Part shown: one piece after another, positions 1-10,470 of the stretch
Layout: each line of letters starts with the position of its first letter
Position numbering within the stretch: the first letter of the stretch is position 1
Source of the DNA: Leishmania mexicana MHOM/GT/2001/U1103
Taxonomy: Eukaryota > Euglenozoa > Kinetoplastea > Trypanosomatida > Trypanosomatidae
DNA length: 64,000 bases
Reading direction: 5' to 3'
Assembly: GCF_000234665.1 (NCBI RefSeq)
Contig: NC_018330.1
Location: forward strand, 679,274-743,273
The notes under the pieces: generated by a model
The model's database searches: none
The model's input: only the letters and a program-made list of their open reading frames with translations
Told to the model about the DNA's origin: nothing
Program-made: the position numbers and the translations under genes

Positions 1-165
1 CTCCGCTTTCCCTTATCGCTGCGTTTCTCCTCCGTTCGTTTTGTGTGTGGGACGCCGGCGCACACACTTAACACGTGTCACGGTGAGGGGGTCACAGAGA
101 TAGCGCGCGCGCACACACGGCTAAACACACACGCACACCCACACGGCGGGCCCTAGAACGCTTCC

Positions 166-207
166 CCTCTTCTCTTTCCTGTTCCCCTATCTTTGCCTCC
201 TTCATAG
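166..207 (+). promoter_or_regulatory. Predicted SL trans-splice acceptor for the exportin-like gene
   Basis: A long CT-rich tract (about 166-203) ends in catag, with the AG at 206-207. It is the first good acceptor upstream of the ATG at 457. Trypanosomatid mRNAs receive their 5' end at such sites. The exact nucleotide is inferred. Confidence 0.6.
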
Positions 208-240
208 GTGCCCTTCGTATTGACACGCACACACCCACCC

Positions 241-320
241 ACATACACACACACACACCTCCATACACCCACCCAACCACCCACCCACACCTACACACAA
301 CACACACACACACACTTAGA
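241..320. repeat. (CA)n-rich microsatellite
   Basis: This is an interrupted CA and CCCA repeat inside the predicted 5' leader of the exportin-like gene. Slippage here would change leader length but not the protein. Confidence 0.7.
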
Positions 321-400
321 GTCGAACACCCACGCAGCTTCTTTTCTATACACCCACACCACCCCACCCCACCGCGCACGGACACTCAGACACGCGTTCA

Positions 401-421
401 ATGGACATAACGCCCCGCTAA
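401..421 (+). other. Upstream ORF of six codons
   Basis: An ATG at 401 opens a frame encoding MDITPR that stops at TAA (419-421), 35 nt before the main ATG at 457 and in a different frame. It is the only ATG between the predicted splice site and the main start, so scanning ribosomes should meet it first. A regulatory role is inferred. Confidence 0.45.
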
Positions 422-456
422 CTCTTGTGCACACACGAAAAACACGTAGTACGACA

Positions 457-3400
457 ATGGGTTCCGTAGAGGAGATCGACTCCTTGGCGGAGTCCATGTA
501 CGCCAGCCCAGACCCGGAGGCTCGCCGGCTCGCGCAGGGGCGTCTCACTGCTCTCACGCAGGAGAACGCAGATGTAGCCCCGCTCGAGGCAATCTTTGCG
601 CGGTCAAACAACCAGTATGCACTGATGTTCGTGTCGCAGGGCGTGGTGACGTGGTTCAGAGCGAACCGAAAGTGGCTCTCCAACGAGCAGCGCTTCGAGG
701 TGGTGGTAAACATGTGTGGCACATGCGTGCAGCGGGTCAGTCTTGCCGGCGCCCCGCGGCACGTGACGCTGGGTCTCATGAATGCGTACGCAAAGTTGAC
801 GAAGCTGTGCTTTGAGAAGGGCACGCTTCTGGTGGAGGCGGTTGCCTTTGCGCTGCAGATGCTTCACGACGCGTCGCCCTCGTACGCGAAGAGCGTTTCA
901 CAGAACGGCGGGTGCGGCACGGCCGCCGGCTCGCACGGAGGCAACGACGACAAAGCAAACCTTATCGGCTCCTCGAACGACGGCGCGCCGTCCTCGTCAG
1001 CAATGGGCGGCGGCGCCAGTAGCATCTCTGCCAGCAGTGGTGGCGGTGGCGCGAGCAGCAACGACGGCGGCCCGCTTGGCTACGGCATCATCCGTCACTC
1101 CCGCTTTGCCCCGACCGGGTACCGCACCGAAGAGGAGCGCCGCACTGCCTACTATGTTTCCCTGCTGCTGCTCAGCACCCTCGTTAATGAGTTTAGCAAG
1201 TACGACTCGGCCAAATCGCAGACGTACATGAACTTCTCCTCTCACCGCCGCTGCAGCAACAACTTCCGCGACGAGTGCATGCTCGACATCTTCGTCGCCA
1301 GCGTGGCCGAGTTGGAGGGTGTCAACAGCGCATCTCCCATGCTGCTGGAGGTGACGGAGTTTGTGCGGGACTGCCTCACATATGACTTCATGGCCATCAT
1401 GGTTGATGAGACCGAGGAGGCGCTGTCGGCCCAGTTCCCGAGCTCGTGGAAGGGGGTGCTTCTTGCGCCTCACACGTGGGACGTGTTGTGGGGCCAGCAC
1501 GCCACACTGCCGTACCCCCACTGCGCCACGCTGCTCACGGGCCTGACGAGCATGTGCGGCGTCCGTCGCACTTTCTTCGAGTCAACCGAGGAGCGCGTCC
1601 AGTACCTGAACGGTGCCCTGACCCACCTCGTCCACACAATGCAGCTCACCGACGGACGGCTGAAGGTACCGCACTACGTGACGGTGCTGGCGGAGGCGTG
1701 CTACCGCTTTGTTTCCCCGTTCGGCTATCGCGATCTCCACCTCAGCTCCGTCTTTCAGACGTGGGTGTCGGCAGTCCGTGCCGTGTCCCTGGACGTCTTC
1801 CGCATCCCATTCGGCCAGTCCGGCTCCTTCACCACGGCGACAACCCTGCTCAACTTCTGGAGCCGGCTGGCGACCTCGCGGCGCATGTACAGCATGTCGG
1901 AGGACTCTGCAAAGGACCTGGAGCTCATCTCGCCTGAGCTGGTCATGTGCTTCTTTGAAGCCCGCGTGCAGGTTTCAGGCGGCAGTGTCCAGCAGGGGCC
2001 ATCGCGCCGCGACACGAACAACGCTAACGGCGACCTTGAGGGGATGGAGTACAACATGGAGTTTGACGAGGACTTTGAGGCCACGATGGAGTCGATTCTC
2101 GCGCAGTCGGACGCCGCGGCAACGCTGGCTCTGCTGGAGCACACGGAGGCGATGAGGCTGCTGGCGAACTACGTTCACAACGGACTAGGCTCGAACGTTC
2201 TGACCAGCCCCAGCGCCACCACCTGGCTGTTCTACCTCGCCGGCGGGCTCGTGCGGCATGTGCTGAGTGCCGTCGAGGAGTCGGCGGTGGAGGCCTGCTC
2301 GGGCTTCTTCATGTTCTGTGTCGATTGCGCGAATCATCGCCGCAGCGGCGCCGCTGCTCCACCGAGGTCGTCTCTCTACAGCTCTTACGTGGAGCGTGCA
2401 CTCCTGCACTTCTTGACGATGGTGCAAAGTGTGCTCAGCTCCTCGCGCCTGCATGAGGCACTCAACTCCGTCGTCACGAACGTCTTCCAGTCTCGGGTGG
2501 CGCTCTTCCAGTTCATACTCAGCAACACAGGGCACAACATCATGCGCGGTGTCACAGGCAACCGCACCACCGACGAGGAAACGGCACACATTATCCGCGA
2601 GTCCATCGAGCTCATCCGCAACGCATGCATGGATGTCCCGCACTCCATGTTAGCCGAGCTGCACCTTGAACTGCCTTCGGTGGTGGAGCTGCCCCTGGCG
2701 CAGTCGGTCCAGACCTACAAGCTGCGCACCAACCTTTCCGCGGTGCTGTGGCGGCTGCTCAGCGTGACGCCGTATTCGCAGGCTAACCTGAAAGTGTTCC
2801 TTCAGCCCATCGAGCTATGCATGCAGAACACGCTCGGCGGCGGCGGCGGCAACGACGCGCTCTTCACGGCGGGCTGGATGCGCGACCTGCGCGGCGTCGT
2901 GCTAGCGCTACGGGACAGCGCGGATGGGCTGAGCGACTTTGTCGAGTGGGTGTGCGACCACGCCAGCTCCTTCCACGAGGTGCTGCACAGGTCCGCGGGG
3001 CAACACAGCATGGTCATTGTCTCCTTGCTGCGCTTCCTTGAAGAGCTCGTCTCGCAGATGGGAGGTCGGTGCACGCTGGCGTGTTGCACCGCGCACAGCT
3101 CCAGCGGTCTTATGCTCTTCAAGCACATGTGCTCCCTCATCCAGAGCATCATTGAGCAGTGCATCACAGACGAGCACATCCAGCGCGTGAGCAGCGCCGG
3201 TGGAGGTGGTATGGTGGATGGCGCGTACGACATGATGCTGAAGCCGTTGGCGCTGTCCCTGAGTGTGTTGAGGAAGTCGATCCAGGGTGGCTTTGTGCCG
3301 CTCGGGGCCATGGCGTTCTACCACGACGAGACCTACGACAACGTCCTCCTCGGCCTGCTGCGCATGGTTGGTGTGTTTCCGTTTGTGTACTTTAGGGAGT

Positions 3401-4125
3401 ACCCGAAGGTGCCCTACGCGGTTGTGAACATGCTGCGCACTGTGACCGAGGAGTTTGCCTATCGCCCCCTCATGAGCCTCGACGCCAGCGAGCTGGAGAA
3501 GCTCATCTCCTTCGTTGTGTACCTCTGCGAGGACGTCGACACGCAGACCGGCACGCTGCTGCATGGGCTGTCCTTTCTCAGCTTCATTGCTGGCCTTATT
3601 AGAGAGGTCAAGGCGCTCTCCACGCAGACGGTGTCGCCAGCGCTAGAGGCGCGTCCGCACGGCACCCCTCCGCCGTCTCCGATGCAGCTGCCCTCCTTCT
3701 ACGCGAGCCCGTCTGGCCGTCTTTCGGGGACCCCGGGCAGCCTTGGTGGTCGCAGCGGCGGTGGTGCAGGCGGCCGCTCCGGCGCTGGCGCCTCGGCGCC
3801 GCGGGCGACACGGATGGCCAGGGAGGCGCTGGCTCGCACGCTGGAGCCGTTCAACTCGCTCTGGGAGCGACTCATCTCGGTTGCCATGAACGTCATTGTA
3901 TGCCAGGACCGTGCCCTGAGCGTCAGCTGCGCCGTGGTGTACCCCATCTTCGAGGTGCATCCACCGTTCTGGTACTCTTTCGTGGAGAACTTTGTGCGCA
4001 CCTACCCAGAACGGAAGCAGCCAATGGTGCGTGAGGCGCTCTCCACCCTATCTCACGCCGCTGAGTCGCAGGACAAGTTTTTTTCCGAGGTGTTCACCTT
4101 CCGTCAGACAATGCGCAATCTGTGA
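457..4125 (+). CDS. XPO7: Exportin-7-like nuclear transport receptor (importin-beta family)
   Basis: A protein of 1222 aa, within the range of exportin 7/RanBP16 (about 1090 aa) plus an insert. The N-terminus (about residues 5-110) matches the start of exportin 7 in pattern: a helix with EARRLAQ, the NQYALMFVSQ helix, and an NEQR segment. Around residues 240-290, LLLLSTLVNEF, a serine-rich stretch and FRDECMLDIF follow the same order as in exportin 7. The rest is alpha-helical HEAT-like sequence to the C-terminus (FFSEVFTFRQTMRNL). Family members bind Ran-GTP and carry cargo through nuclear pores. A Gly/Ser/Asn-rich insert (residues about 148-210) and a Gly/Ser/Pro loop near 1070-1120 are low-complexity additions. 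The ATG at 457 is chosen because upstream in-frame codons are CA-repeat sequence. The family call is from pattern recognition; exportin 4 is the main alternative. Confidence 0.8.
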   Translation: MGSVEEIDSLAESMYASPDPEARRLAQGRLTALTQENADVAPLEAIFARSNNQYALMFVSQGVVTWFRANRKWLSNEQRFEVVVNMCGTCVQRVSLAGAPRHVTLGLMNAYAKLTKLCFEKGTLLVEAVAFALQMLHDASPSYAKSVSQNGGCGTAAGSHGGNDDKANLIGSSNDGAPSSSAMGGGASSISASSGGGGASSNDGGPLGYGIIRHSRFAPTGYRTEEERRTAYYVSLLLLSTLVNEFSKYDSAKSQTYMNFSSHRRCSNNFRDECMLDIFVASVAELEGVNSASPMLLEVTEFVRDCLTYDFMAIMVDETEEALSAQFPSSWKGVLLAPHTWDVLWGQHATLPYPHCATLLTGLTSMCGVRRTFFESTEERVQYLNGALTHLVHTMQLTDGRLKVPHYVTVLAEACYRFVSPFGYRDLHLSSVFQTWVSAVRAVSLDVFRIPFGQSGSFTTATTLLNFWSRLATSRRMYSMSEDSAKDLELISPELVMCFFEARVQVSGGSVQQGPSRRDTNNANGDLEGMEYNMEFDEDFEATMESILAQSDAAATLALLEHTEAMRLLANYVHNGLGSNVLTSPSATTWLFYLAGGLVRHVLSAVEESAVEACSGFFMFCVDCANHRRSGAAAPPRSSLYSSYVERALLHFLTMVQSVLSSSRLHEALNSVVTNVFQSRVALFQFILSNTGHNIMRGVTGNRTTDEETAHIIRESIELIRNACMDVPHSMLAELHLELPSVVELPLAQSVQTYKLRTNLSAVLWRLLSVTPYSQANLKVFLQPIELCMQNTLGGGGGNDALFTAGWMRDLRGVVLALRDSADGLSDFVEWVCDHASSFHEVLHRSAGQHSMVIVSLLRFLEELVSQMGGRCTLACCTAHSSSGLMLFKHMCSLIQSIIEQCITDEHIQRVSSAGGGGMVDGAYDMMLKPLALSLSVLRKSIQGGFVPLGAMAFYHDETYDNVLLGLLRMVGVFPFVYFREYPKVPYAVVNMLRTVTEEFAYRPLMSLDASELEKLISFVVYLCEDVDTQTGTLLHGLSFLSFIAGLIREVKALSTQTVSPALEARPHGTPPPSPMQLPSFYASPSGRLSGTPGSLGGRSGGGAGGRSGAGASAPRATRMAREALARTLEPFNSLWERLISVAMNVIVCQDRALSVSCAVVYPIFEVHPPFWYSFVENFVRTYPERKQPMVREALSTLSHAAESQDKFFSEVFTFRQTMRNL

Positions 4126-5495
4126 GAGGGGTGGTGGTGGTGGTGGATGACCGTGGGCGGGTCGACGGGTGCAGCCTTAGTATGGATGCTGTCATGTGTA
4201 CGTGGCCTCCGTAGGAGCCGCACTGGCTCTAGACACTGTTGGCGATGAGATCAGAGACGATGAGTAGCTCGGTGACAACCGTGATGTTTGACATCTGTAA
4301 GTCCTTGGCCGGCTAATGGTGATGGTGATGGGAAACGGTGTGGCGTGTGCCGCCGTTTCCGATCACCTTGCAAGCGTGCTGCGCGCGTTTTTGGCAGAGA
4401 TGGCTCACTCTCAGCTCGCCTGTACGTGCAGCCAGGTGGACGCAAAGGCTCGTGTATGTGTGGTCGGAGTGCCCATTAAAGATGTGGCGATCTTCCTGTG
4501 TGTGCGCGTGTGTCTTTCGCGAGTTGTTCTACACATAAACACGGCGATTACGTATAATGTCTCTCAGTGTGCACTGACCCAGCGAAAGGGAAGCCGCAGC
4601 GAACCTCGAAAAAAAAACGAGGAGGGACGACAACGGGGGCGGGGCGGAGTGGGTTGGTTGATTGGTGGTGGTGGTGGTGGGGCGGGCTAGTGGCGATAGT
4701 TGTGCGTGCGTGTCTGTGTGCTCTCTCGCCATCGCCCCCTTCTCCCCCTCTTCTCTCAAACTACGCGGTTCCTGTTCTAGTTTTCCGTCCACCGCGCAGC
4801 ATCCGCTGAGGACTCGCCAAGAGGCACGAGGTAGGTACCACTCATCCCGCGCCCGACGCCACACAGACACCCACAAAAAGACATTGTGACAGACACGCAA
4901 ACGCCCAAACCAGTGCCATGTGTGTGATGATATTCACTGGGGAGGGGAGGGTGTGGGGGACCTTTGCGCTGATGCGTGCTTGCAGCTCTCGATGTCCATC
5001 AGCTCTGACCAGCCACAGGCGCGAGGCGTAAAGGGTCGCCGTGGTTGCACAACACACGGACAACGTGTGTGTGTGTGTTGCACGCATCCGACTGGCATGG
5101 GCGTGCTCGGCAGGTACGCGTCACTTTCTCTCCCTGTGTCGGTGGGACAGTCGCTGCCAAGCAGTACAACGGCCTCTTTGTAACCGCTGCATCTTTGCCT
5201 GTGCACCCTCTTCTTCGCTGCCTTGTTAGCACCCTAGACGTGCTCTCTTGCCTGCTCTCCAGTGTGCATGATTGCGTGCACGCGGGACTGCCCACCGGTT
5301 CACCAGCGCTGAGCACCACACACCACACACATACCTACATCACAGCGGAGCGTATTAACACACCAGCTCGCACACAAGCACAACCGCGCCTTCTGCACCG
5401 CCTCACAGAGCGAGCGAGAAGCGAGGGGGAGAAGCACTGGGCAAGGCAGGAACGCACACATAGCAAGCGGCGAAAAAGGAAAGCACGCAGGCGAC
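4126..5495. other. Intergenic region with SL acceptor for the hydroxylase gene
   Basis: No gene is seen. The first part is the presumed 3'UTR of the exportin-like gene, with GTG/GGT repeats near 4130-4150 and 4665-4685. A CT-rich stretch at about 5195-5260 contains two usable acceptors, AG at 5228-5229 and at 5261-5262. If the second is used, the leader holds a 14-codon upstream ORF (5268-5312). Long overlapping frames here are Arg/Thr/His-rich low complexity. Confidence 0.55.
5268..5312 (+). other. Upstream ORF of 14 codons in the hydroxylase leader
   Basis: The ATG at 5268 lies a few bases after the predicted acceptor AG at 5261-5262 and opens a frame ending at TGA 5310-5312, well before the main ATG at 5496. 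It would be translated only if SL addition occurs at 5262 or upstream, which is inferred. Confidence 0.35.
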
Positions 5496-6476
5496 ATGTC
5501 TGCTTCGAACAGCCGCACCGTCGAGGAGGTCCGCAAGGACTACGCGAAGCTGCTGGACCCGCAGGAGCCATTGGACAGCCGGATGCGCGAGCTTTACCGG
5601 CTCAAGGAAGATTGCCTCAAGACCGTAGCCGGTGTGACGGTAATCCTGGAGGCCATAGACACCACCGATTCAGTCTTGCTGCAGCACGAGCTGGCCTACA
5701 ACGCTGGTCAGAGCGGCCGCGAGGAGGCCGTGCCGGAGCTGGAGCGCATCCTGCGCACCACTAGCTACGATGTCGTGACCCGGCACGAGGCGGCTGAGGC
5801 GCTTGGTGCCATCGGCTCGCCGCTCGCGCTGCAGGTACTCCAGGCGCATAGTGCCCCCGCCACAGAGCCGGAAGCGCCGATCCGCGAGACCTGTGAACTC
5901 GCATTGGCCCGCATCGCAATGAAAGTAGCGAAGGGTGACGCTGCCGTGGCTCCGCCAAGCGGGTGCGAGTTCGTGTCTGTGGATCCGTCGCCGGCGTTTA
6001 GCGCGCTGTACTCCCGCACTGACGAGCCGGTGCCGCACACCGTGGAGGAACTGGAGGCGGTGCTGCTGGATACGTCAGGCCGTACATGTCTGTTCCGCCG
6101 TTACATGGCCATGTTCACCTTGCGCAACTTGGCGACGGAGGCAGCGGTCGCAGCGCTCTGTCGTGGCCTTCGCGAGGATACCGTCTCGGCACTGTTTCGC
6201 CACGAGGTGGCTTTCGTCCTCGGGCAACTCGAGCGCCCGAGCAGCCAGCCAGCTCTGATTGCGGCTCTCAAGGACGAGGAGGAGGCACCGATGGTGCGGC
6301 ACGAGGCCGCGGAGGCGCTCGGCGCGATCGCCGATCCGGCGACGCTGCCCGTGCTGGAGAGCTACGCGACGCACCACGAGCCGATCGTCCGCGATAGCTG
6401 CGTGGTGGCGCTCGAAATGCACAAGTACTGGGCGAACTTCAACAGCCTCGCTCATCCGCAGCAGCAGGCGGCATGA
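5496..6476 (+). CDS. DOHH: Deoxyhypusine hydroxylase
   Basis: A protein of 326 aa, the usual length (human about 300, yeast Lia1 325). It hydroxylates the deoxyhypusine residue of translation factor eIF5A to hypusine, the last step of that modification, in the cytosol. It is built from two groups of HEAT-like repeats joined by a linker (residues about 145-190). The four diiron-binding His-Glu pairs are all present: H64-E65 ([10 protein letters not shown]), H97-E98 ([12 protein letters not shown]), H236-E237 ([10 protein letters not shown]) and H269-E270 ([12 protein letters not shown]). Each half has its two pairs 33 residues apart, the spacing known for the family. No catalytic residue is missing. 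The start is the first ATG of the frame after the predicted splice sites and gives an N-terminus of normal length. Confidence in the function is high. Confidence 0.93.
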   Translation: MSASNSRTVEEVRKDYAKLLDPQEPLDSRMRELYRLKEDCLKTVAGVTVILEAIDTTDSVLLQHELAYNAGQSGREEAVPELERILRTTSYDVVTRHEAAEALGAIGSPLALQVLQAHSAPATEPEAPIRETCELALARIAMKVAKGDAAVAPPSGCEFVSVDPSPAFSALYSRTDEPVPHTVEELEAVLLDTSGRTCLFRRYMAMFTLRNLATEAAVAALCRGLREDTVSALFRHEVAFVLGQLERPSSQPALIAALKDEEEAPMVRHEAAEALGAIADPATLPVLESYATHHEPIVRDSCVVALEMHKYWANFNSLAHPQQQAA

Positions 6477-8356
6477 GAGGGGTGTTCAAAGGGAGAGGAA
6501 GGCAACGTGGCTGCGGTGTGTGACCTCTCCAGCCCCCTCTCCCGTTTCCTTTTTATCCGTTCGTGTTTCTGCTTGACGCGTCCTCTGTATCTTCAGGGAA
6601 CGGGGGTTATTGTCGTGCTTAATGCCGTATGCGAGGCCTGCTTCTCTCGTCGAGGTCTGTTGGACATACGCGTGCGCGTGTGCGTGTGTGCGTGTGTGTG
6701 CACGTTCTGCTGTGCGTGTGTTGGACGCCCTGTAATCATTAACATGCCGTAACAGAAGGCAAGGTAACGTGAATTGATACCAAACCGATCCGAACAACTT
6801 TCTTTTGCGTGCGTGCGCACGTGGGAATGTGGACGTCTGCTCTCGGTGTAGTTTCCAAGCTTCGCTCACAGATGGCGATGGGCAATGGACGTGTGTGTGT
6901 GTGCAGGTGTGGGGGTGCAGGGTGAAGGCGGGAGACACCGTACGGAAGGCATGTTTTGTGACGTAATCTGATTTCCCGCTGCTGCCTCTCCCTCTCCCTG
7001 TGCGGCTGGTGATGACGGCCGACAGCCGTGTCCATGCGTGTGTCTACGTGCGCGTGCTGGTCTTTCCGAAACGCTCTCATGGCCTGCGTTCTTCTCCGTT
7101 TTTTTCCACGCCTCACCCAGCCCGGAGCGGTCTTTTCGCGCGCGGACCCGTTCCACCCCCGCCCCCATTCGTTCCCTCGCCTTTCATCTCTCTCTATCTC
7201 TGCACCCCACTGTGGCGGCTCTTCTCGTGCACTCCCTCCTCCCCTCCATCACACACCAGCCCGTGCGCTCTTACAAGAACTTGCACCTCTCCACATCGGT
7301 ATCGACAGAGATGTCTAATGGTGAAGGCCCACTTTGAGGGGCGAAGGCGGTCAACTCACTCACGCGCTCTCCGTCTCTCCTCCTCAGCGTTTTTCGCTTC
7401 TTCCCTGAACCAGCGAGTGAGTGTGCGCCGGTCCCTCTGGCCTTCGAACTGTTGAGTGTCGCGCCTCTGTGCGCCTCCCTCACGCCATAGCGGTGCGGCG
7501 GGATCTCGGAAGCGATCGACTTGGCCTTTGCCTGTTCAGTGGAAGCGCCCACTTTGCTATGTCCCGCCACTGCTGCCTCTCGCTTCCGTTTTCTCTTCGA
7601 AAACGGTCGCCAGGTGACCTCATGGGCCCCCTCCCCCTCTCCCGTCATTTTCAGTGTCCGCGTCGTCAGAGTAGGCCCCGCCCACCCGCGACCCCCTTCG
7701 CGTCTGCACCCGGTGAGGCAGGAAGGCGGAAGGATGAGTGGCACCGCACGCTCGCCAGCATGCAAGCGCCGGCATACGCGCGTGTCTGTGCGCGTGTACT
7801 AAAGACGCGCTCTAACCCTGCCGGCATGACCCTCTCGGTGTGTGTAGGCGGCACGTCCACACACACACACACACCTACATACATGCACACTCATACGCGC
7901 ACGAAGATACCACCCATATATTCTCCCTCCTCCTCCCTCCTCCTCCCCCCCCCCCACACACACATATATATATATATATACATATAACATGCATACGCAT
8001 AACCAGAGCGACGCCCAAGCACAGCGCATCAGCGCGTGTTGTCACCACTCCCCCATCACTCTCCCTTTTTTTCCATCGCGCTTTCTCACTGACCTCGCGT
8101 CGGGCGCCTCCAGGCTACCTGCAGCTGGCCTGAAGCACAGGAAGAGTGCAAGGCAAGCAGAATAGACGGGTGAGGTCGACATCGAGAGAGCAAGAACGCA
8201 GTTTGCGTGTGCGTGGCCGCCGTAATAGTGCAAGGCGTGTGTCTCTACATCTATAGCAGACAAGCCGTTCCACATTGGAGAGGTGGTGGGCCGCGTTTGG
8301 GGCTTGGGCGCACTCATAATCTTACTCAGCGACCAGGAGGCAACTGGACAGCTGTA
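6477..8356. other. Intergenic region, about 1.9 kb
   Basis: No supported gene. It holds TG- and CA-rich microsatellites, several CT-rich tracts and overlapping short frames without conserved features. Near the right end, a tract ending gcctccag gives a probable SL acceptor AG at 8112-8113 (alternative 8122-8123) for the TLC-domain gene. Confidence 0.5.
7855..7990. repeat. Compound microsatellite (CA)n, poly-C, (CA)n(TA)n
   Basis: (AC)n lies at about 7857-7876, a CTCC-rich block leads into poly-C near 7946-7955, then (CA)n and (TA)n to about 7980. It lies in the gap upstream of the TLC-domain gene. Confidence 0.75.
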
Positions 8357-9259
8357 ATGGGGTTCGCATCCGCGTATGACACCTGGGTAACACCCATGAC
8401 CCGCGAGGCTGTAATATTCGGTCCTATGGTTTGCTTCTGGTTCTCGCTTCAGTACATCTTCGCACGGATGCTGCCGTCGCACATGCCGAATTGGAAGAGG
8501 CTGACGAGGGCTCAGCAAGATGACATGATTGTGCGGTGCTGCAGCATCGTCAACGGCTGCTTAATGTCCGTGTCTGCCGTCCTGTTCTTTGTGAATCTCA
8601 TCAAACACGGCGGTGTGGTACCGAACGACCTGTACGCGACGGTGCCGTACTATCGATTTAGCCGGGTGACCATCTCCGCCTACTTTGTGTGGGATATATT
8701 CGTGTGCTTCTACTACAACTGGACCTGGGCATGGAAACTACACGGCTTCTGCAGCTTCGTTGGCAGCTACACCCTCCTCTTTCCCTTCTCCGAACATTAC
8801 GCCGGGTACTACACTGGTTGCTTCGAGCTGAGCAATGGCTTCCTGCACGTCTCTGTGATGCTGCGCACCATGTCGGGCATCGCAGACCAGCGGACGCAGT
8901 GGTCCCTCATCGAAACCCTCAACAACTGCGCCACCGTGTGCGAGTACATCTTTGGCGGCCTCTACGCTCTTATCCGCGTCATTGGCGGCACCTACGTCAC
9001 CGGCAGCTGGATGTACAACCTGCTGAGCACATGGCGGTCCGACATCGTCCACGGTGGAGAGCCTGGGTACACACCAAAGCTACACAATGAGGTGGCGGTG
9101 GGGATCGCTTCGGTCGCCCTGTCTGTCTTGCAACTGCTGCAGTACTTTTGGTTCGGTGAGATCTTCAGGCGAGCCATTGGCGGCGGTGGTGGCGGCGAGG
9201 AGGACAGGAAAGTGGCAGCTTCTGGCGCATCGAAGGCTGAGGGCAAGAAGAGGAGTTAA
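8357..9259 (+). CDS. TLC-domain (TRAM/LAG1/CLN8) multipass membrane protein
   Basis: A protein of 300 aa with six or seven hydrophobic helices. The segment with YFVWDIFVCFYYNWTWAWKLHG followed by FVGSYTLLFPFSEHYAGYY and ELSNGFLHVSVMLRTM follows the TLC pattern of a His in a helix (K-LHG) and a downstream E-x-SN/PFL motif, as in the TLCD4/TMEM56 group. Ceramide synthases share the fold, but the Lag1p motif with paired histidines is not evident, so a role in membrane lipid composition or trafficking is more likely than acyl transfer. The tail is Gly-rich then Lys-rich (EGKKRS), perhaps an ER-type dilysine-like end, which is uncertain. The frame continues upstream to 8207, but the first ATG is at 8357. 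Confidence 0.75.
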   Translation: MGFASAYDTWVTPMTREAVIFGPMVCFWFSLQYIFARMLPSHMPNWKRLTRAQQDDMIVRCCSIVNGCLMSVSAVLFFVNLIKHGGVVPNDLYATVPYYRFSRVTISAYFVWDIFVCFYYNWTWAWKLHGFCSFVGSYTLLFPFSEHYAGYYTGCFELSNGFLHVSVMLRTMSGIADQRTQWSLIETLNNCATVCEYIFGGLYALIRVIGGTYVTGSWMYNLLSTWRSDIVHGGEPGYTPKLHNEVAVGIASVALSVLQLLQYFWFGEIFRRAIGGGGGGEEDRKVAASGASKAEGKKRS

Positions 9260-10470
9260 TCTCGAGCGAGAGGGTGGGGGACTTCCTGTTTCCTTCCCTC
9301 CGGTCACCTCCTCCCCACCTTTGCCCATGTGCACTGGGCTTGCTTTATCTGAGGGTATGTGTGTTGCGTATTGTGCGTTGTGTCGCTGTGCTAGCCTTGC
9401 CGATATGTGAGAAGACAGGCGTGAAGCACAGGGGCCCATGCACTTCCCTCGCTGTGTTTTGTATGCACCACCGCTCTGGCCAACCGAGCCCTACAGGAGT
9501 CCGAAGAGAAGATGCTGAAGGTGGTGAGGGGCGGGGGGGGGTAAATAGGGCGGAAAAAGCGTCAGAGGTCGCGCGTGGACATATGCGGAGGAGGGCGAGC
9601 GCGCAGGTGTGGAAGAGCGAGGCACATGCGTGGATGTGTCTGCCTGTGTGCTTGTTGTGCCGGGCGAGGATGGCGTGCGACGGGACTTGTTGGCGCAAGG
9701 CGCATCTTCGTCCTTTATCCCCCCACCCCCCTCTCTCCCTCCTCTTGACGGTCTCTCCCTTTCCTTAACGTCGCACAGCTTCGTTTTTTTTGTTTACGGT
9801 GCTCTCCCCCCACTTCAGTGGCTGTCGAGGACGGTGCAGGTGGGCTTTTTTACGTGTGCATGTGCGTGTGTTGGAGGGGAAGGGGGAGGGGGGAGGGGTG
9901 TTGGGCGGATGGCTCGCGTCGCTGTCGTGTGCACCGCCTTCTTCCACCGCCACTTCTGGTTTTCGCAGCACTTGGCTGTCCTTTGCTTCATGTCACCGCC
10001 GTGCTCCGGAAGGATGAGCCAGGGGCTAATTTACCCATGAGCATATTTACTTATGCACGCATACCGGTGCGGCAGTGGCACTAGGGAGGGAGAGGGAGGC
10101 ACACCAGCGCAAGAGGGGCAGATGCAGCAACTCTGAGGCCCGTCAACTGCCCGAATGGACGGATGACAGTCCAGGCCTCCCTCAACTCGGGCGACAAGAC
10201 GAAAAAAAATGAGCGTGTTGTGCTTCAATGCGTGTCTGTCTGTCTGTCTGTCTGTCTGTGTGTGTGTGTGTGTGTGCATGTCTGAGGGAAAGCGTGTGTA
10301 ACGACACGCTCGTCATCTCGTCTTCATCTGCCGCACGCCCCCCCCCCCCCACTCATCCCTTTCTTTTGCCTGCTTGAGCGGAACTCTTTTAGCGTCGCTT
10401 CGCCGTTGCGAGGCGCAGCCATAGACCTTAACCCTCTCCTCCACCCCTTCTCCCATACACGTATACAAAC
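9260..10470. other. Intergenic region, about 1.2 kb
   Basis: No supported gene. It contains the presumed 3'UTR of the TLC-domain gene, CT-rich tracts near 9720-9790 and 10350-10395, and a (TGTC)n(TG)n microsatellite. Possible SL acceptors for the next gene are the AG of cttttag near 10391-10392 and a later AG at about 10489, which would exclude the first ATG at 10471. Confidence 0.5.
10232..10276. repeat. (TGTC)n followed by (TG)n microsatellite
   Basis: About six TGTC units pass directly into nine or so TG units. It lies in the gap upstream of the KATNIP-like gene. Confidence 0.85.

Larger units (their letters stand above)
1..456 (+). other. Intergenic region and 5' leader of the exportin-like gene
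   Basis: No gene is seen here. The left half is GC/CA mixed sequence. A strong CT-rich tract leads to an AG at 206-207, followed by a (CA)-rich leader of about 249 nt up to the ATG at 457. The reading frame of the downstream gene stays open back to 208, but the leader part encodes only Thr/His/Pro low complexity, so it is taken as untranslated. Confidence 0.6.

Noticed and set aside
208..456. N-terminal extension of the exportin-like protein
   Set aside because: The frame is open but lacks an ATG and translates a CA repeat into Thr/His/Pro runs; the family's N-terminus begins after the ATG at 457.
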